Shown: piece by piece, positions 1-8,730 of the stretch
Layout of the letters: each line of letters opens with the position of its first letter
Position numbering within the stretch: the stretch's first letter is position 1
DNA from: Aromatoleum buckelii
GTDB taxonomy: Bacteria > Pseudomonadota > Gammaproteobacteria > Burkholderiales > Rhodocyclaceae
Assembly: GCF_012910785.2 (NCBI RefSeq)
Contig: NZ_WTVH02000009.1
Span: 744,001-808,000 of the forward strand
Direction of reading: 5' to 3'
DNA: 64,000 nucleotides
Made by a program: the position numbers and the translations under genes
The notes under the pieces: model-generated
The model's input: the letters and a program-made list of their open reading frames with translations, nothing else
Told to the model about the DNA's origin: nothing
The model's database searches: none

Positions 1-1407
1 CTCGGCGAGATGGGCGTGCGGATGGAAGAGCGGGTGCTGCTATGCCTGCTCGACACGGTCGATTTTCCGACGGCGTTTCTCGGCTGCATCAAGGCCGGCG
101 TCGTCCCGGTGCCGATCAACACGCTGCTGACCTCGTCCGATTACAGCTACATGCTGCGCGACAGCCGCGCCCGCGTGCTGGTGGTGTCGTCGCTGCTGCT
201 GCCGGCGTTCGCGAATGCGATCGAGCAGAGCCCGTTCGTCAAGAACGTCGTCGTATCCGGCGGAGATGAAGGCGTCAGGGGCAGCCATCTCGATTTTGCC
301 GATCTCGTCGCCGCACCGCGCCCGCCGTTCGAAGCCGCGCCGACGTGTGCCGACGATCCCTGTTTCTGGCTCTACTCGTCGGGCTCGACCGGCGCGCCGA
401 AGGGCACGGTCCATCTGCATTCGAGCCTGATCAACACGTTCGAGCTGTACGCACGGCCGATCCTCGGGGTGCAGGAAAGCGACGTCGTCTTCTCCGCCGC
501 CAAGCTGTTTTTCGCCTATGGTCTGGGCAACGGCCTGACTTTCCCGCTGGCGGCGGGCGCGACGGCAGTGCTGATGTCCGAGCGCCCGACGCCTGCGTCC
601 GTCTCCCGCGTGCTGCGCCAGCACCAGCCGACCGTGTATTGCGGCGTGCCGACGCTGTACGCATCGATGCTTGCGAGCCCGGAACTTCCCGGGCGCAGCG
701 AAGTGTCGATCCGCCGTTGCGCGTCCGCGGGCGAAGCCCTGCCGGCCGAAGTCGGCAAGCGCTGGACCGAGCACTTCGGGGTAGAGATCCTCGACGGCCT
801 CGGTTCGACCGAGATGCTTCACATCTTCCTGTCGAACCGGCACGGCGAGGCGCGCTACGGCACCAGCGGAAAGCCGGTGCCCGGCTATGAGCTTCGCCTC
901 GTCGGGGACGACGGCGAACAAGTCGCGCCCGGCGAATCCGGCGAACTGCAGGTGCGCGGTCCGACCAGCGCGGCGCTCTACTGGAACAACCGCAGCAAGA
1001 GCCGCGACACCTTCATGGGGCAGTGGACGCGCAGCGGCGACAAGTACAGCCAGGACGCCGACGGGAATTTCGCCTACGCGGGCCGCAACGACGACATGCT
1101 CAAGGTGGGCGGCATCTACGTCTCGCCGATCGAAGTCGAGTCCGCGCTGATCACTCACGAGGCAGTGCTCGAAGCTGCAGTCGTCGGCAAGGCCGACGTC
1201 GACGGCCTGATCAAGCCGCTCGCGTTCGTCGTGCTCAAGCCCGGCCTGCGCCCGTCCGCCGGCCTCGGCGACGAACTCAAGCTGCACGTGAAATCGAAAC
1301 TCGCGCCGTACAAGTATCCGCGCTGGCTCGAATTCGTCGATGAGCTGCCGAAAACCGCGACCGGAAAAATCCAGCGATTCAAGCTGCGCGCCGCGTCCTC
1401 CGTGTAA
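1..1407 (+). CDS. bclA: Benzoate-CoA ligase (AMP-forming), 5' end outside window
   Basis: An adenylate-forming ligase that makes benzoyl-CoA from benzoate, ATP and CoA in the cytoplasm. The reading frame is open from base 1, and 468 residues are visible against about 530 in the family, so roughly 60 residues lie upstream of the window. Visible motifs are the phosphate loop SSGSTGAPKG, the benzoate-ligase signature KLFFAYGLGNGLTFPL, the hinge GRNDDMLKVGG, and the C-terminal TATGKIQRFKLR with the catalytic lysine. Sixty bases downstream an ABC importer begins, which fits an uptake-activation block. The benzoate-ligase subfamily is clear. Benzoate rather than a hydroxybenzoate as preferred substrate is inferred from the signature and the neighbours. 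Confidence 0.82.
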   Translation, partial: LGEMGVRMEERVLLCLLDTVDFPTAFLGCIKAGVVPVPINTLLTSSDYSYMLRDSRARVLVVSSLLLPAFANAIEQSPFVKNVVVSGGDEGVRGSHLDFADLVAAPRPPFEAAPTCADDPCFWLYSSGSTGAPKGTVHLHSSLINTFELYARPILGVQESDVVFSAAKLFFAYGLGNGLTFPLAAGATAVLMSERPTPASVSRVLRQHQPTVYCGVPTLYASMLASPELPGRSEVSIRRCASAGEALPAEVGKRWTEHFGVEILDGLGSTEMLHIFLSNRHGEARYGTSGKPVPGYELRLVGDDGEQVAPGESGELQVRGPTSAALYWNNRSKSRDTFMGQWTRSGDKYSQDADGNFAYAGRNDDMLKVGGIYVSPIEVESALITHEAVLEAAVVGKADVDGLIKPLAFVVLKPGLRPSAGLGDELKLHVKSKLAPYKYPRWLEFVDELPKTATGKIQRFKLRAASSV

Positions 1408-1468
1408 CATCACGTTCCAATAAACGTATCGAGCCGAATGATCGGCCAACCACCGGAGGAGTCCCGCC

Positions 1469-2656
1469 ATGAGTCATGAAGTCAATCGTCGCCAGTTTCT
1501 GATCTCCAGCGCCGCGGTCGCAGCAGGCCTGGCGTTGCCGTCTGCGCCGCTGTTCGCGCAGGGCGCGAGGAAGGTGCGGGTCGGGCTGATGCTGCCCTAT
1601 ACCGGCACCTATGCGGCGCTCGGCAATGCGATCACCAACGGCTTCAAGCTGGCGGTCGAGCAGGGCGGGGGCAAGCTCGGCGGGAGCGAGGTCGAATACT
1701 TCACCGTCGACGACGAGTCGGATGCGGCGAAGGCGCCGGAGAACGCGAACAAGCTGATCAAGCGCGACAACGTCGACGTGCTCGTCGGCACGGTCCACTC
1801 CGGCGTCGCGCTGGCGATGACGCGCGTCGCGCGCGAGGCCAAGGCCTTGCTGATCGTGCCGAACGCCGGCGCCGACGAGATCACCGGCCCGCTGTGCGCG
1901 CCGAACATCTTCCGCACGTCGTTCTCGGCGTGGCAGCCGGCCTATGCGATGGGCAACGTGATGGCCGAGCGCAAGCACAAGAACGTCGTCACGTTGAGCT
2001 GGAAGTATTCGTTCGGCGAGCAGTCGGTGGCGGGTTTCAAGGAAGCGTTCGAAAAGGCCGGCGGCAAAGTTGTCAAGGAGCTGTACCTGCCGTTCCCGAA
2101 CGTCGAGTTCCAGCCGTACCTGACCGAAATCGCGGCGCTCAAGCCGGACGCGGTGTTCGTGTTCTTCGCCGGTGGCGGCGCGGTGAAGTTCGTCAAGGAC
2201 TACGCGGCGGCAGGACTCAAGAGCACGATCCCGCTGTACGGATCGGGCTTCCTCACCGACGGCACGCTCGAGGCGCAGGGCGAGGCCGCCGAGGGCCTGC
2301 TGACGACGCTGCATTACGCCGACGGCCTGGATATCCCGAAGGACAAGGAGTTCCGGGCCGCCTACGCATCCGCGTTCAAGATGCAGCCGGACGTCTATGC
2401 GGTGCAGGGCTATGACGCGGCGCAGCTCTTCGCCACAGGCCTCGCGGCCGTCAAGGGCGACGTCGGCAAGCGTGACGAACTGGTCAAGGCCATGGAATCC
2501 GCGACGATCGACAGTCCGCGCGGGAAGTTCACGCTATCGAAGGCCCACAACCCGGTGCAGGACATCTACCTGCGCAAGGTCGAGGGGAAGGAAAACAAGG
2601 TCGTGTCGGTGGCAGCGAAGGCGTTGGCCGACCCGGCTCGCGGCTGCCGCATGTAA
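1469..2656 (+). CDS. ABC importer substrate-binding protein (LivK type)
   Basis: Periplasmic binding protein of the branched-chain-amino-acid/aromatic-acid family, 395 residues. The N-terminus carries a twin-arginine-like signal (NRRQFLISSAAVAAG, then an Ala-rich stretch ending SAPLFAQG), unusual for a LivK protein and suggesting export in folded form. The mature part opens with VRVGLMLPYTGTYAALG, typical of the family. The ribosome site GGAGGA at 1455-1460 supports this start. It leads a set with permeases and ATPases at 2748-6054, so it most likely delivers an aromatic acid such as benzoate to that ABC core. The ligand is inferred from context only. Confidence 0.9.
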   Translation: MSHEVNRRQFLISSAAVAAGLALPSAPLFAQGARKVRVGLMLPYTGTYAALGNAITNGFKLAVEQGGGKLGGSEVEYFTVDDESDAAKAPENANKLIKRDNVDVLVGTVHSGVALAMTRVAREAKALLIVPNAGADEITGPLCAPNIFRTSFSAWQPAYAMGNVMAERKHKNVVTLSWKYSFGEQSVAGFKEAFEKAGGKVVKELYLPFPNVEFQPYLTEIAALKPDAVFVFFAGGGAVKFVKDYAAAGLKSTIPLYGSGFLTDGTLEAQGEAAEGLLTTLHYADGLDIPKDKEFRAAYASAFKMQPDVYAVQGYDAAQLFATGLAAVKGDVGKRDELVKAMESATIDSPRGKFTLSKAHNPVQDIYLRKVEGKENKVVSVAAKALADPARGCRM

Positions 2657-2747
2657 TCCTCTCCACGCGGGGCCGCGCCTGCGGCTCCGCGGCCCCTCGC
2701 TTCGCCGTCATCCGGGCGCCTTCGCGGCGGCCCGGACTGGAGCCTTC

Positions 2748-3614
2748 ATGGACTTGACGACCTTCCTGATTCAGCTACTGAATGCGTTGCAGTACGGGTT
2801 GCTGCTGTTCCTCGTCGCCAGCGGACTGACCCTGATTTTCGGCATCATGGGCATCATCAACCTCGCCCACGGCAGCTTCTACATGATGGGCGCCTACATG
2901 GCGTTCGCGCTGACCTCGGCGACGGGCAATCTCTTCGTCGCGATCCTCCTCGGCATCGTCCTCAGCGCGCTGATCGGCTTCCTGCTCGAATGGGGACTGT
3001 TCAGCCGGCTCTACAAGCGCGATCACCTCGACCAGGTGTTGCTGACCTACGGACTGATCCTGATGTTCGAGGAGATACGCAGCATGATCGTCGGCGACGA
3101 CGTCCATGGCGTGCGGATTCCCGAGATGCTATCGGCGTCGATCCAGCTCAGCGAGACCCTCAGCTATCCCGTATACCGGCTGTTCATGTCCGGAGTCTGC
3201 ATCGTGCTCGCAGTGCTGATGTACTGGCTGATCCGCCACACCCGACTCGGCATGATGATTCGCGCGGGCAGCAGCAACCGCGAGATGGTCCAGTCGCTCG
3301 GCATCAACATCGATCTCATCTACCGCCTCGTGTTCGCGCTCGGCGTCACGCTCGCCGCGTTCGCCGGCATGCTCGCGGCGCCGGTGTCGTCGGTCTATCC
3401 AGGCATGGGCAACCAGGTGCTGATCATCTGTTTCGTCGTCGTCGTCATCGGCGGCGTCGGTTCCGTGTGGGGAGCGTTCGTCGCGGCCCTGCTGATCGGC
3501 CTCGCCGACACGTTCGGCAAGGTCATCATTCCCGACTTCGCCGGACTGACCGTCTATCTGCTGATGGCCGCGGTGCTGCTGTGGCGCCCTGAAGGCATCT
3601 TCCGGAGAATATGA
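2748..3614 (+). CDS. livH: ABC importer permease (LivH type)
   Basis: Inner-membrane permease of the LivH family, 288 residues, almost wholly hydrophobic with about eight predicted segments. The family motif GIINLAHGSFYMMGAYMAF lies near residues 36-54, and the C-terminus ends in a WRPEGIFRRI-type tail. The open frame extends further upstream, but the ATG at 2748 begins the usual LivH N-terminus (MDLTTFLIQLLNALQYG). It overlaps the next open frame by ATGA at 3611-3614. It pairs with the LivM-type permease to form the transport channel. Confidence 0.92.
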   Translation: MDLTTFLIQLLNALQYGLLLFLVASGLTLIFGIMGIINLAHGSFYMMGAYMAFALTSATGNLFVAILLGIVLSALIGFLLEWGLFSRLYKRDHLDQVLLTYGLILMFEEIRSMIVGDDVHGVRIPEMLSASIQLSETLSYPVYRLFMSGVCIVLAVLMYWLIRHTRLGMMIRAGSSNREMVQSLGINIDLIYRLVFALGVTLAAFAGMLAAPVSSVYPGMGNQVLIICFVVVVIGGVGSVWGAFVAALLIGLADTFGKVIIPDFAGLTVYLLMAAVLLWRPEGIFRRI

Positions 3615-3616
3615 CC

Positions 3617-4591
3617 ATGTCTGCAGCCATCAAGACTCCGCGCGGCGCGCTGTTGGCGACGCTGCTGGTGCTGTCGATCTTCCCGCTGTTCGGCTCGGAC
3701 TACTACAGCGAGCTGCTGACGAAGATCATGATCATGGCGATCTTCGCCATGAGCCTCGACCTGCTGGTCGGTTTCACCGGCCTCGTCAGCTTCGGCCACG
3801 CCGCGTTCTTCGGCATCGCCGCCTATGCGGTCGTGCTGGTGTCGCCGCAGTACGACCCGTCCAGCCTGTGGCTCGTGCTGCCGGCCGCGGTGCTCGCAGC
3901 GGCAGTCGCCGCGTTCGTCATCGGGCTGTTCGTGCTGCGGACGAAGGGGATCTATTTCATCATGGTGACGCTCGCGTTCGCCCAGATGATCTACTTCGTG
4001 TTCCACGACTCTCCGCTCGGCGGCGGGTCGGACGGCGTGTTCATCAACTTCAAGCCGGAACTGCGGATCGGCGAGACGCAACTGCTCGACCTCGGCAACG
4101 CCGCGCACTTCTACTACGTCGTGCTGCTGCTGCTGGTCGCGACGTACGTGTTCCTGCGCATCCTGCTGCGCTCGCCGCTCGGGCATGCGCTTGCCGGAAT
4201 CAAGAGCAACGAACACCGCATGCTGTCGCTGGGCTTCCCGGTGTTCCTGTACAAGCTCGCCGGTTTCGTCATCGCAGGCGCACTGGCCGGCGTGGCCGGG
4301 TTCCTCTCGGCGTGCCAGTTCGGCTTCGTGACGCCGGAGATCCTGTCGTGGCACCAGTCGGGCAACGTGCTGCTGATGGTGATCCTGGGCGGCATGGGCA
4401 CCCTCAACGGTGCGGCGATCGGCGCGTTCGCGTTCGTCGTGCTGCAGGAAGTGTTCTCGGCGCTGACCAAGCACTGGCAGTTCCTGATGGGCACGGTGAT
4501 CGTGCTGGTGGTGATGCTGCTGCCGGGCGGGCTGTCGAGCCTGACGCAGCGGGTGCGCCGCCTGCTCGTGGGAGGTGGCTCGAATGGGTGA
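3617..4591 (+). CDS. livM: ABC importer permease (LivM type)
   Basis: Second permease of the importer, 324 residues, with the LivM signature DLLVGFTGLVSFGHAAFFG near residues 50-68. Two in-frame ATGs exist. The one at 3611 overlaps the livH stop but lies only two bases after the GGAGA ribosome site at 3604-3608. The one at 3617 is eight bases after it and is preferred. The 3' end overlaps livG by a few codons, so the genes are translationally coupled. Confidence 0.9.
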   Translation: MSAAIKTPRGALLATLLVLSIFPLFGSDYYSELLTKIMIMAIFAMSLDLLVGFTGLVSFGHAAFFGIAAYAVVLVSPQYDPSSLWLVLPAAVLAAAVAAFVIGLFVLRTKGIYFIMVTLAFAQMIYFVFHDSPLGGGSDGVFINFKPELRIGETQLLDLGNAAHFYYVVLLLLVATYVFLRILLRSPLGHALAGIKSNEHRMLSLGFPVFLYKLAGFVIAGALAGVAGFLSACQFGFVTPEILSWHQSGNVLLMVILGGMGTLNGAAIGAFAFVVLQEVFSALTKHWQFLMGTVIVLVVMLLPGGLSSLTQRVRRLLVGGGSNG

Positions 4592-5345
4592 ATTGGTACT
4601 GGCCGCGCGCGGCCTGTCGCGCCAGTTCGGCGGGCTGGCCGCGAACAAGGACGTGTCGCTCGACATGCATCGCGGTGAGCTGCACGCGGTGCTGGGACCG
4701 AACGGCGCCGGGAAATCGACGCTGATCAACCTGCTGTCGGGCGATCTGCCGCCGTCGGGAGGGCAGATTCTCTATCGCGGGCAGGATATTTCGGGCTGGA
4801 GCCCGGACCGGCGCTCGCGCGCCGGGATCGGCCGCAGCTATCAGCGCACGAACATCTTCCCGGCGTTCACGGCATTCGAAAACTGCCGGCTCGCGGCGCA
4901 GTCGCGCGCGCCGCGTGCATTGCATGTGTTCTCGCGGGCTCAGAACTACGACGACCTGCGCAGCGCGGCCGATCGTGCGCTCGAGCAGGCCGGACTGGCG
5001 GCGCGACGCGACGTCGTCGCCGCGACGCTGAGCCACGGCGAGCAGCGCCAGCTCGAGATCGCGATGGTGCTCGCGACCGCGCCGTCGGTGCTGCTGCTCG
5101 ACGAGCCGCTCGCCGGCATGGGCTCGGAGGAGTCGCAGCTGATGGTCTCGCTGCTGCAGAAGCTCTCGGCCGATCACGCGATCCTGCTCGTCGAGCACGA
5201 TATGGACGCGGTGTTCGCGGTCGCGGACGTCATTACCGTGATGGTGACCGGGCAGGTGCTCGAGAGCGGGCCGCCGGATCAGATCCGCTCGAGCCTCGCG
5301 GTGCAGGAAGCCTATCTGGGCGGAGGAGAACCCGACGATGAGTGA
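4584..5345 (+). CDS. livG: ABC importer ATPase (LivG type)
   Basis: Cytoplasmic ATP-binding subunit, 253 residues. Walker A GPNGAGKSTLINLLSG, signature LSHGEQRQLEIAMVLA and Walker B LLLDEPLAGMGSEE are all intact, followed by the switch histidine in VEHDMDAVF. The start at 4584 is set by GGAGG at 4571-4575, eight bases upstream. A GTG at 4575 also opens the frame but overlaps the ribosome site. It ends in an 8-base overlap with the next ATPase. Confidence 0.93.
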   Translation: MGELVLAARGLSRQFGGLAANKDVSLDMHRGELHAVLGPNGAGKSTLINLLSGDLPPSGGQILYRGQDISGWSPDRRSRAGIGRSYQRTNIFPAFTAFENCRLAAQSRAPRALHVFSRAQNYDDLRSAADRALEQAGLAARRDVVAATLSHGEQRQLEIAMVLATAPSVLLLDEPLAGMGSEESQLMVSLLQKLSADHAILLVEHDMDAVFAVADVITVMVTGQVLESGPPDQIRSSLAVQEAYLGGGEPDDE

Positions 5346-6054
5346 AACCTTGCTGGAAGCGGAAGGCCTTCATTCCTTCTACGGTAGCAGCCACATCCTG
5401 CACGGCATCGATTTCGTCGTGCGCCGCGGCGAGACGATCGGGCTGATGGGCCGCAACGGCATGGGCAAGACGACGCTGATCCGCAGCATGCTCGGCCACG
5501 TTCGTCCGCGGCACGGGCGCGTTGCGGTGCGCGGCAAGACGATGACCGGTTCGGCGCCGTATCTGATCGCGCGCAAGGGCATCGCCTACGTGCCGGAAGG
5601 GCGGGGCATTTTCCCGAACCTTTCGGTGCGCGAAAACCTGCTGATGGCCGCCAAGCCGGGCATCGACGGACGCCGGGACTGGACGTACGAGCGGGTGCTG
5701 GAGACTTTTCCGCGACTGGGCGAACGGCTGACGAACGGTGGCGGGCAGCTCTCCGGAGGGGAGCAGCAGATGCTGACGATCGGTCGGGCGCTGATGACGA
5801 ACCCGGACGTGCTGATCCTCGACGAGGCGACCGAAGGCCTGGCGCCGCTGATCGCGAAAGAGATCTGGTACATCGTCCGCCAGATCCGCGCGACCGGCAT
5901 CGCGACGATCGTCATCGACAAGAACCATGCGGCGGTGACCTCGATCTCGGATCGCAACGTCATCCTCGTCAAAGGCAAGGTCGCGTTCGAAGGCTCGAGC
6001 GCGGAGCTGCGCGCGCAGCCCGAACTCCTGCAGAAGCATCTCGGCGCAGGCTGA
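5338..6054 (+). CDS. livF: ABC importer ATPase (LivF type)
   Basis: Second ATP-binding subunit, 238 residues, the normal LivF size. It has Walker A GRNGMGKTTLIRSM, signature LSGGEQQMLTIGRALM and Walker B VLILDEATEGLAP. It completes a full LivKHMGF-type importer lying between the benzoate ligase and an aromatic-acid symporter. Overlap with livG indicates one transcript. A GC-rich hairpin follows at 6060-6083. Confidence 0.93.
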   Translation: MSETLLEAEGLHSFYGSSHILHGIDFVVRRGETIGLMGRNGMGKTTLIRSMLGHVRPRHGRVAVRGKTMTGSAPYLIARKGIAYVPEGRGIFPNLSVRENLLMAAKPGIDGRRDWTYERVLETFPRLGERLTNGGGQLSGGEQQMLTIGRALMTNPDVLILDEATEGLAPLIAKEIWYIVRQIRATGIATIVIDKNHAAVTSISDRNVILVKGKVAFEGSSAELRAQPELLQKHLGAG

Positions 6055-6059
6055 CGCAA

Positions 6060-6083
6060 ACCGCACGGCGCGCGCCGTGCGGT
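6060..6083 (+). terminator. Hairpin between livF and the MFS gene
   Basis: A perfect 12+12 palindrome (ACCGCACGGCGC / GCGCCGTGCGGT) directly follows the livF stop. No strong T-run follows, so it may act as a partial terminator or an mRNA 3'-end stabiliser rather than a full stop. Confidence 0.5.
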
Positions 6084-6155
6084 CAATTCGATAGTGATCC
6101 CGCCGACACTTCATGAAGCGGCGTGGCACAGGATTTAACCAACAGGAGACAGGCA

Positions 6156-7514
6156 ATGCGGAAAATCGACGTACACGAGTTGATCGACAAGGCGAAATTC
6201 AACCGCTTTCACTGGCAGGTGCTGTTCTGGTGTGCGCTGATCATCATTTTTGACGGCTACGACCTGGTGATCTATGGCGTCGTGCTGCCGGTGCTGATGA
6301 AAGAGTGGGACCTGACGCCGCTGCAGGCCGGCACGTTAGGCAGCTACGCGCTGTTCGGGATGATGTTCGGGGCGCTGATCTTCGGTCCGTTGTCCGACCG
6401 GTTCGGGCGCAAGCGAGTGATCGCGATCTGCGTCGTGCTGTTCAGTTTCTTCACGTTCATAAACGGCTTTGCGACGACACCGACCGAGTTCGCGATCTGT
6501 CGCTTCATCGCCGGGCTGGGCATCGGCGGGGTGATGCCGAACGTCGTCGCGCTGATGACCGAATATTCACCGAAAAAGCTGCGCACGACGCTGGTCGCGA
6601 TCATGTTCAGCGGCTATTCGGTGGGCGGCATGTTGTCGGCCGGCCTCGGCATGTACCTGATCCCGAATTTCGGCTGGCCATCGGTGTTCTTCGTCGCCGG
6701 GGTTCCGCTGCTGCTGCTGCCGGTGATCCTCTACGCGCTGCCGGAGTCGATCGGCTTCCTGCTGCATGCGAAGCGCGATGCCGAAGCGGGCGTGCTGCTC
6801 GGAAGGGTCGAGCCGAACTTCGCGCCGCGGATCGGCGACCGCTACGAGATGCCGACCGGCAAGACGTCCCACGTGTCGCTGGTCGCGCTGTTCAAGAACG
6901 GGCGCGCGCTGAGCACGCTGATGTTCTGGCTGGCGTTCTTCATGTGCCTGCTGATGGTGTATGCGCTCGCGTCCTGGCTGCCGAAGCTGATGACCCAGGC
7001 GGGATACGGACTCGGCTCGAGCCTGTCGTTCCTGCTGGTGCTCAATTTCGGGGCGATTTTCGGCGCCATCGGCGGCGGCTTCATCGCAGACCGGCTGCAC
7101 CTGAAGACCGTGCTGATGGTGTTTTTCGTCATCGCCGCGTTCTCGATCAGCCTGCTCGGCTTCAAGAGCCCGACTGCCGTGCTCTACCTGCTGGTGGCTG
7201 CGGCCGGCGCGACGACGATCGGATCGCAGATCCTGCTCTATGCGTACGTGGCGCAGTTCTACCCGATGGCGATCCGCTCGACCGGCATCGGCTGGGCGTC
7301 GGGTGTCGGGCGCAGCGGCGCGATCGTCGGGCCGATCCTCGGCGGGACGCTGCTCGGCATGGCGATGCCTTTGGAGTACAACTTCATGTTCTTCGCGATC
7401 CCCGGCGCGATCGCGGCGTTCGCGGTGTCGCTGGTCGCGCGCAGCGCGGCCCACGCTCCGACCGAAGAGCTGCCGTTGCCGTTCGCCGCGGAGGCAGGCG
7501 CCATTTCCGACTGA
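6156..7514 (+). CDS. benK: MFS aromatic-acid:H+ symporter (BenK/PcaK family)
   Basis: Twelve-segment major facilitator, 452 residues. Typical AAHS features are the N-terminal RFHWQVLFWCALIIIFDGYD with the membrane-embedded aspartate, the loop motif GPLSDRFGRKR between segments 2 and 3, and a second RSTGIGWASGVGRSG motif in the C-terminal half. Start at 6156 follows the ribosome site AGGAGA at 6144-6149; an upstream in-frame start at 6123 lacks one. Next to the benzoate ligase it most likely imports benzoate or a related acid, giving the cell a proton-driven route beside the ABC importer. The substrate is inferred. Confidence 0.85.
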   Translation: MRKIDVHELIDKAKFNRFHWQVLFWCALIIIFDGYDLVIYGVVLPVLMKEWDLTPLQAGTLGSYALFGMMFGALIFGPLSDRFGRKRVIAICVVLFSFFTFINGFATTPTEFAICRFIAGLGIGGVMPNVVALMTEYSPKKLRTTLVAIMFSGYSVGGMLSAGLGMYLIPNFGWPSVFFVAGVPLLLLPVILYALPESIGFLLHAKRDAEAGVLLGRVEPNFAPRIGDRYEMPTGKTSHVSLVALFKNGRALSTLMFWLAFFMCLLMVYALASWLPKLMTQAGYGLGSSLSFLLVLNFGAIFGAIGGGFIADRLHLKTVLMVFFVIAAFSISLLGFKSPTAVLYLLVAAAGATTIGSQILLYAYVAQFYPMAIRSTGIGWASGVGRSGAIVGPILGGTLLGMAMPLEYNFMFFAIPGAIAAFAVSLVARSAAHAPTEELPLPFAAEAGAISD

Positions 7515-7519
7515 GTCGG

Positions 7520-7547
7520 CCGCGCGCCGCGTTCGCGCGGCGCGCGG
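7520..7547. terminator. Bidirectional terminator between converging genes
   Basis: Twelve-base-pair GC stem (CCGCGCGCCGCG / CGCGGCGCGCGG) closed by a TTCG tetraloop, midway between the stop of the MFS gene and the stop of the oppositely oriented TetR gene. Confidence 0.65.
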
Positions 7548-7557
7548 GGTGCGCCCG

Positions 7558-8454
7558 TTATCGCGGGCTGGTGCCCCAGCGCAGCATGTTCACCATCGTC
7601 GCCGCGATTTCCTGCGGCGACCGCTGCCCCTCGCGGTACCACAGGTATACCCAGTTCATCGCGCCGAGCAGCGTCAGCCGCAGCAGCGAGCGGTCGGTGC
7701 CCGGCGCGACGGGCAGGGCGTCGATGAGCCCGCGGTACAGATCCTCGTAGTCGTCGCGCACCGGCCGGATCTTCGCCAGCAGCGCGTCGTGGCCGATCAG
7801 CGCCAGGCTGTGGCCCGTCACGCGGTGCACCGGCGAGCCGCCGACGATCAGATACACATGCACTTGGCACGCGCGCGTGAGGCGCTCCCACGGGTCGCTC
7901 GCGCTGTCGACCGCGCGCTGCACCGCTTCCATGACATCGCGGAAACCTTCGCGGTGCACTGCCAGATACAGCTCGTCCTTCGACGCGAAGTGGTGATAGA
8001 CCGATCCGGCGAGCAGTCCGGCCTTGTTCGCGATGTCGCGGATCGAGGCACGGTCGTAGCCCTGTTCGGAAAACAGTTCGGCCGCTGCGTTGAGGATCAC
8101 CTGTCGCCGGTCCAGCGGCTCGTCGAGCGGCCCGGCTTTACCCCCCGACGGTCCCCGCGCCGCTTGCGCGCTCAACGTCGCGCGCTCGAGCAGCCGGCGC
8201 TGGCTGTCGCTCAGCGCGGCGAGCCCCCGATCCGAATCGCGTATCAGTGCCTGCAGGCGCTTTGCCGCCGTCTCCAACCCGTGCTTCTGCCACAAGTAGC
8301 GCACGCCAGACGCTGAAATCCGCACTCCCGATCGCCGCAGCCGCTCCGCGACCGCAGCCTGCCCGAGCTCGGGCTCCTCACGCGCGAGCCGCAGTACCGC
8401 CTGCTCGGTGTCGAGCGCAGGCGAGTTGTCGTCGGAAGTCGTTTTCGGGGCCAT
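7558..8454 (-). CDS. TetR-family regulator with an extra N-terminal HTH
   Basis: Transcriptional regulator, 298 residues against about 200 for ordinary TetR proteins. The TetR DNA-binding domain lies in the middle (about residues 113-165, with ASIRDIANKAGLLAGSVYHHF) and is followed by a ligand-binding half. About 110 residues precede it and hold a second helix-turn-helix (GQAAVAERLRRSGVRISASG, then VRYLWQKHGL) resembling the HTH of integrase-type proteins. Start at 8454 (MAPKTTSDD) was chosen because residues upstream in the open frame look non-coding. It is divergent from the beta-oxidation operon at 8731, and an inverted repeat lies between them, so it probably represses that operon until an aryl-CoA intermediate binds. 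Confidence 0.88.
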   Translation of the reverse strand: MAPKTTSDDNSPALDTEQAVLRLAREEPELGQAAVAERLRRSGVRISASGVRYLWQKHGLETAAKRLQALIRDSDRGLAALSDSQRRLLERATLSAQAARGPSGGKAGPLDEPLDRRQVILNAAAELFSEQGYDRASIRDIANKAGLLAGSVYHHFASKDELYLAVHREGFRDVMEAVQRAVDSASDPWERLTRACQVHVYLIVGGSPVHRVTGHSLALIGHDALLAKIRPVRDDYEDLYRGLIDALPVAPGTDRSLLRLTLLGAMNWVYLWYREGQRSPQEIAATMVNMLRWGTSPR

Positions 8455-8584
8455 CCAAAATCCTGCAGTGCGTCGGGGTCGCAATGATAGCGAGCAATGA
8501 CCGGAAACGCGCCCGCATAACGTCTGCCTGCACGGCGTCGAATCGTCGCGTGCTGCGTTCCGTCTGTCTTGCGACACTCACTAA

Positions 8585-8607
8585 CAAACTACTTGAACAA
8601 GTGTTTG
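8585..8607. promoter_or_regulatory. Candidate TetR operator
   Basis: Nested inverted repeat: ACTTG-AA-CAAGT at 8591-8602, flanked by CAAAC (8585-8589) and GTTTG (8603-8607), with one extra base on the left side. It lies in the 276-base region between the tetR start and the first gene of the divergent operon, where a TetR protein would act. Confidence 0.6.
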
Positions 8608-8730
8608 ACAAGATCGTTCAGCATTGCTAACTTTGCGACACGCCGACATCTTTCGGCGCGATACCCAGAGCGGTCCAGCCGCCGTTCGATTGACCCGGGG
8701 AAATCCGGAGTCAGAACCAGAGGAGTGACC

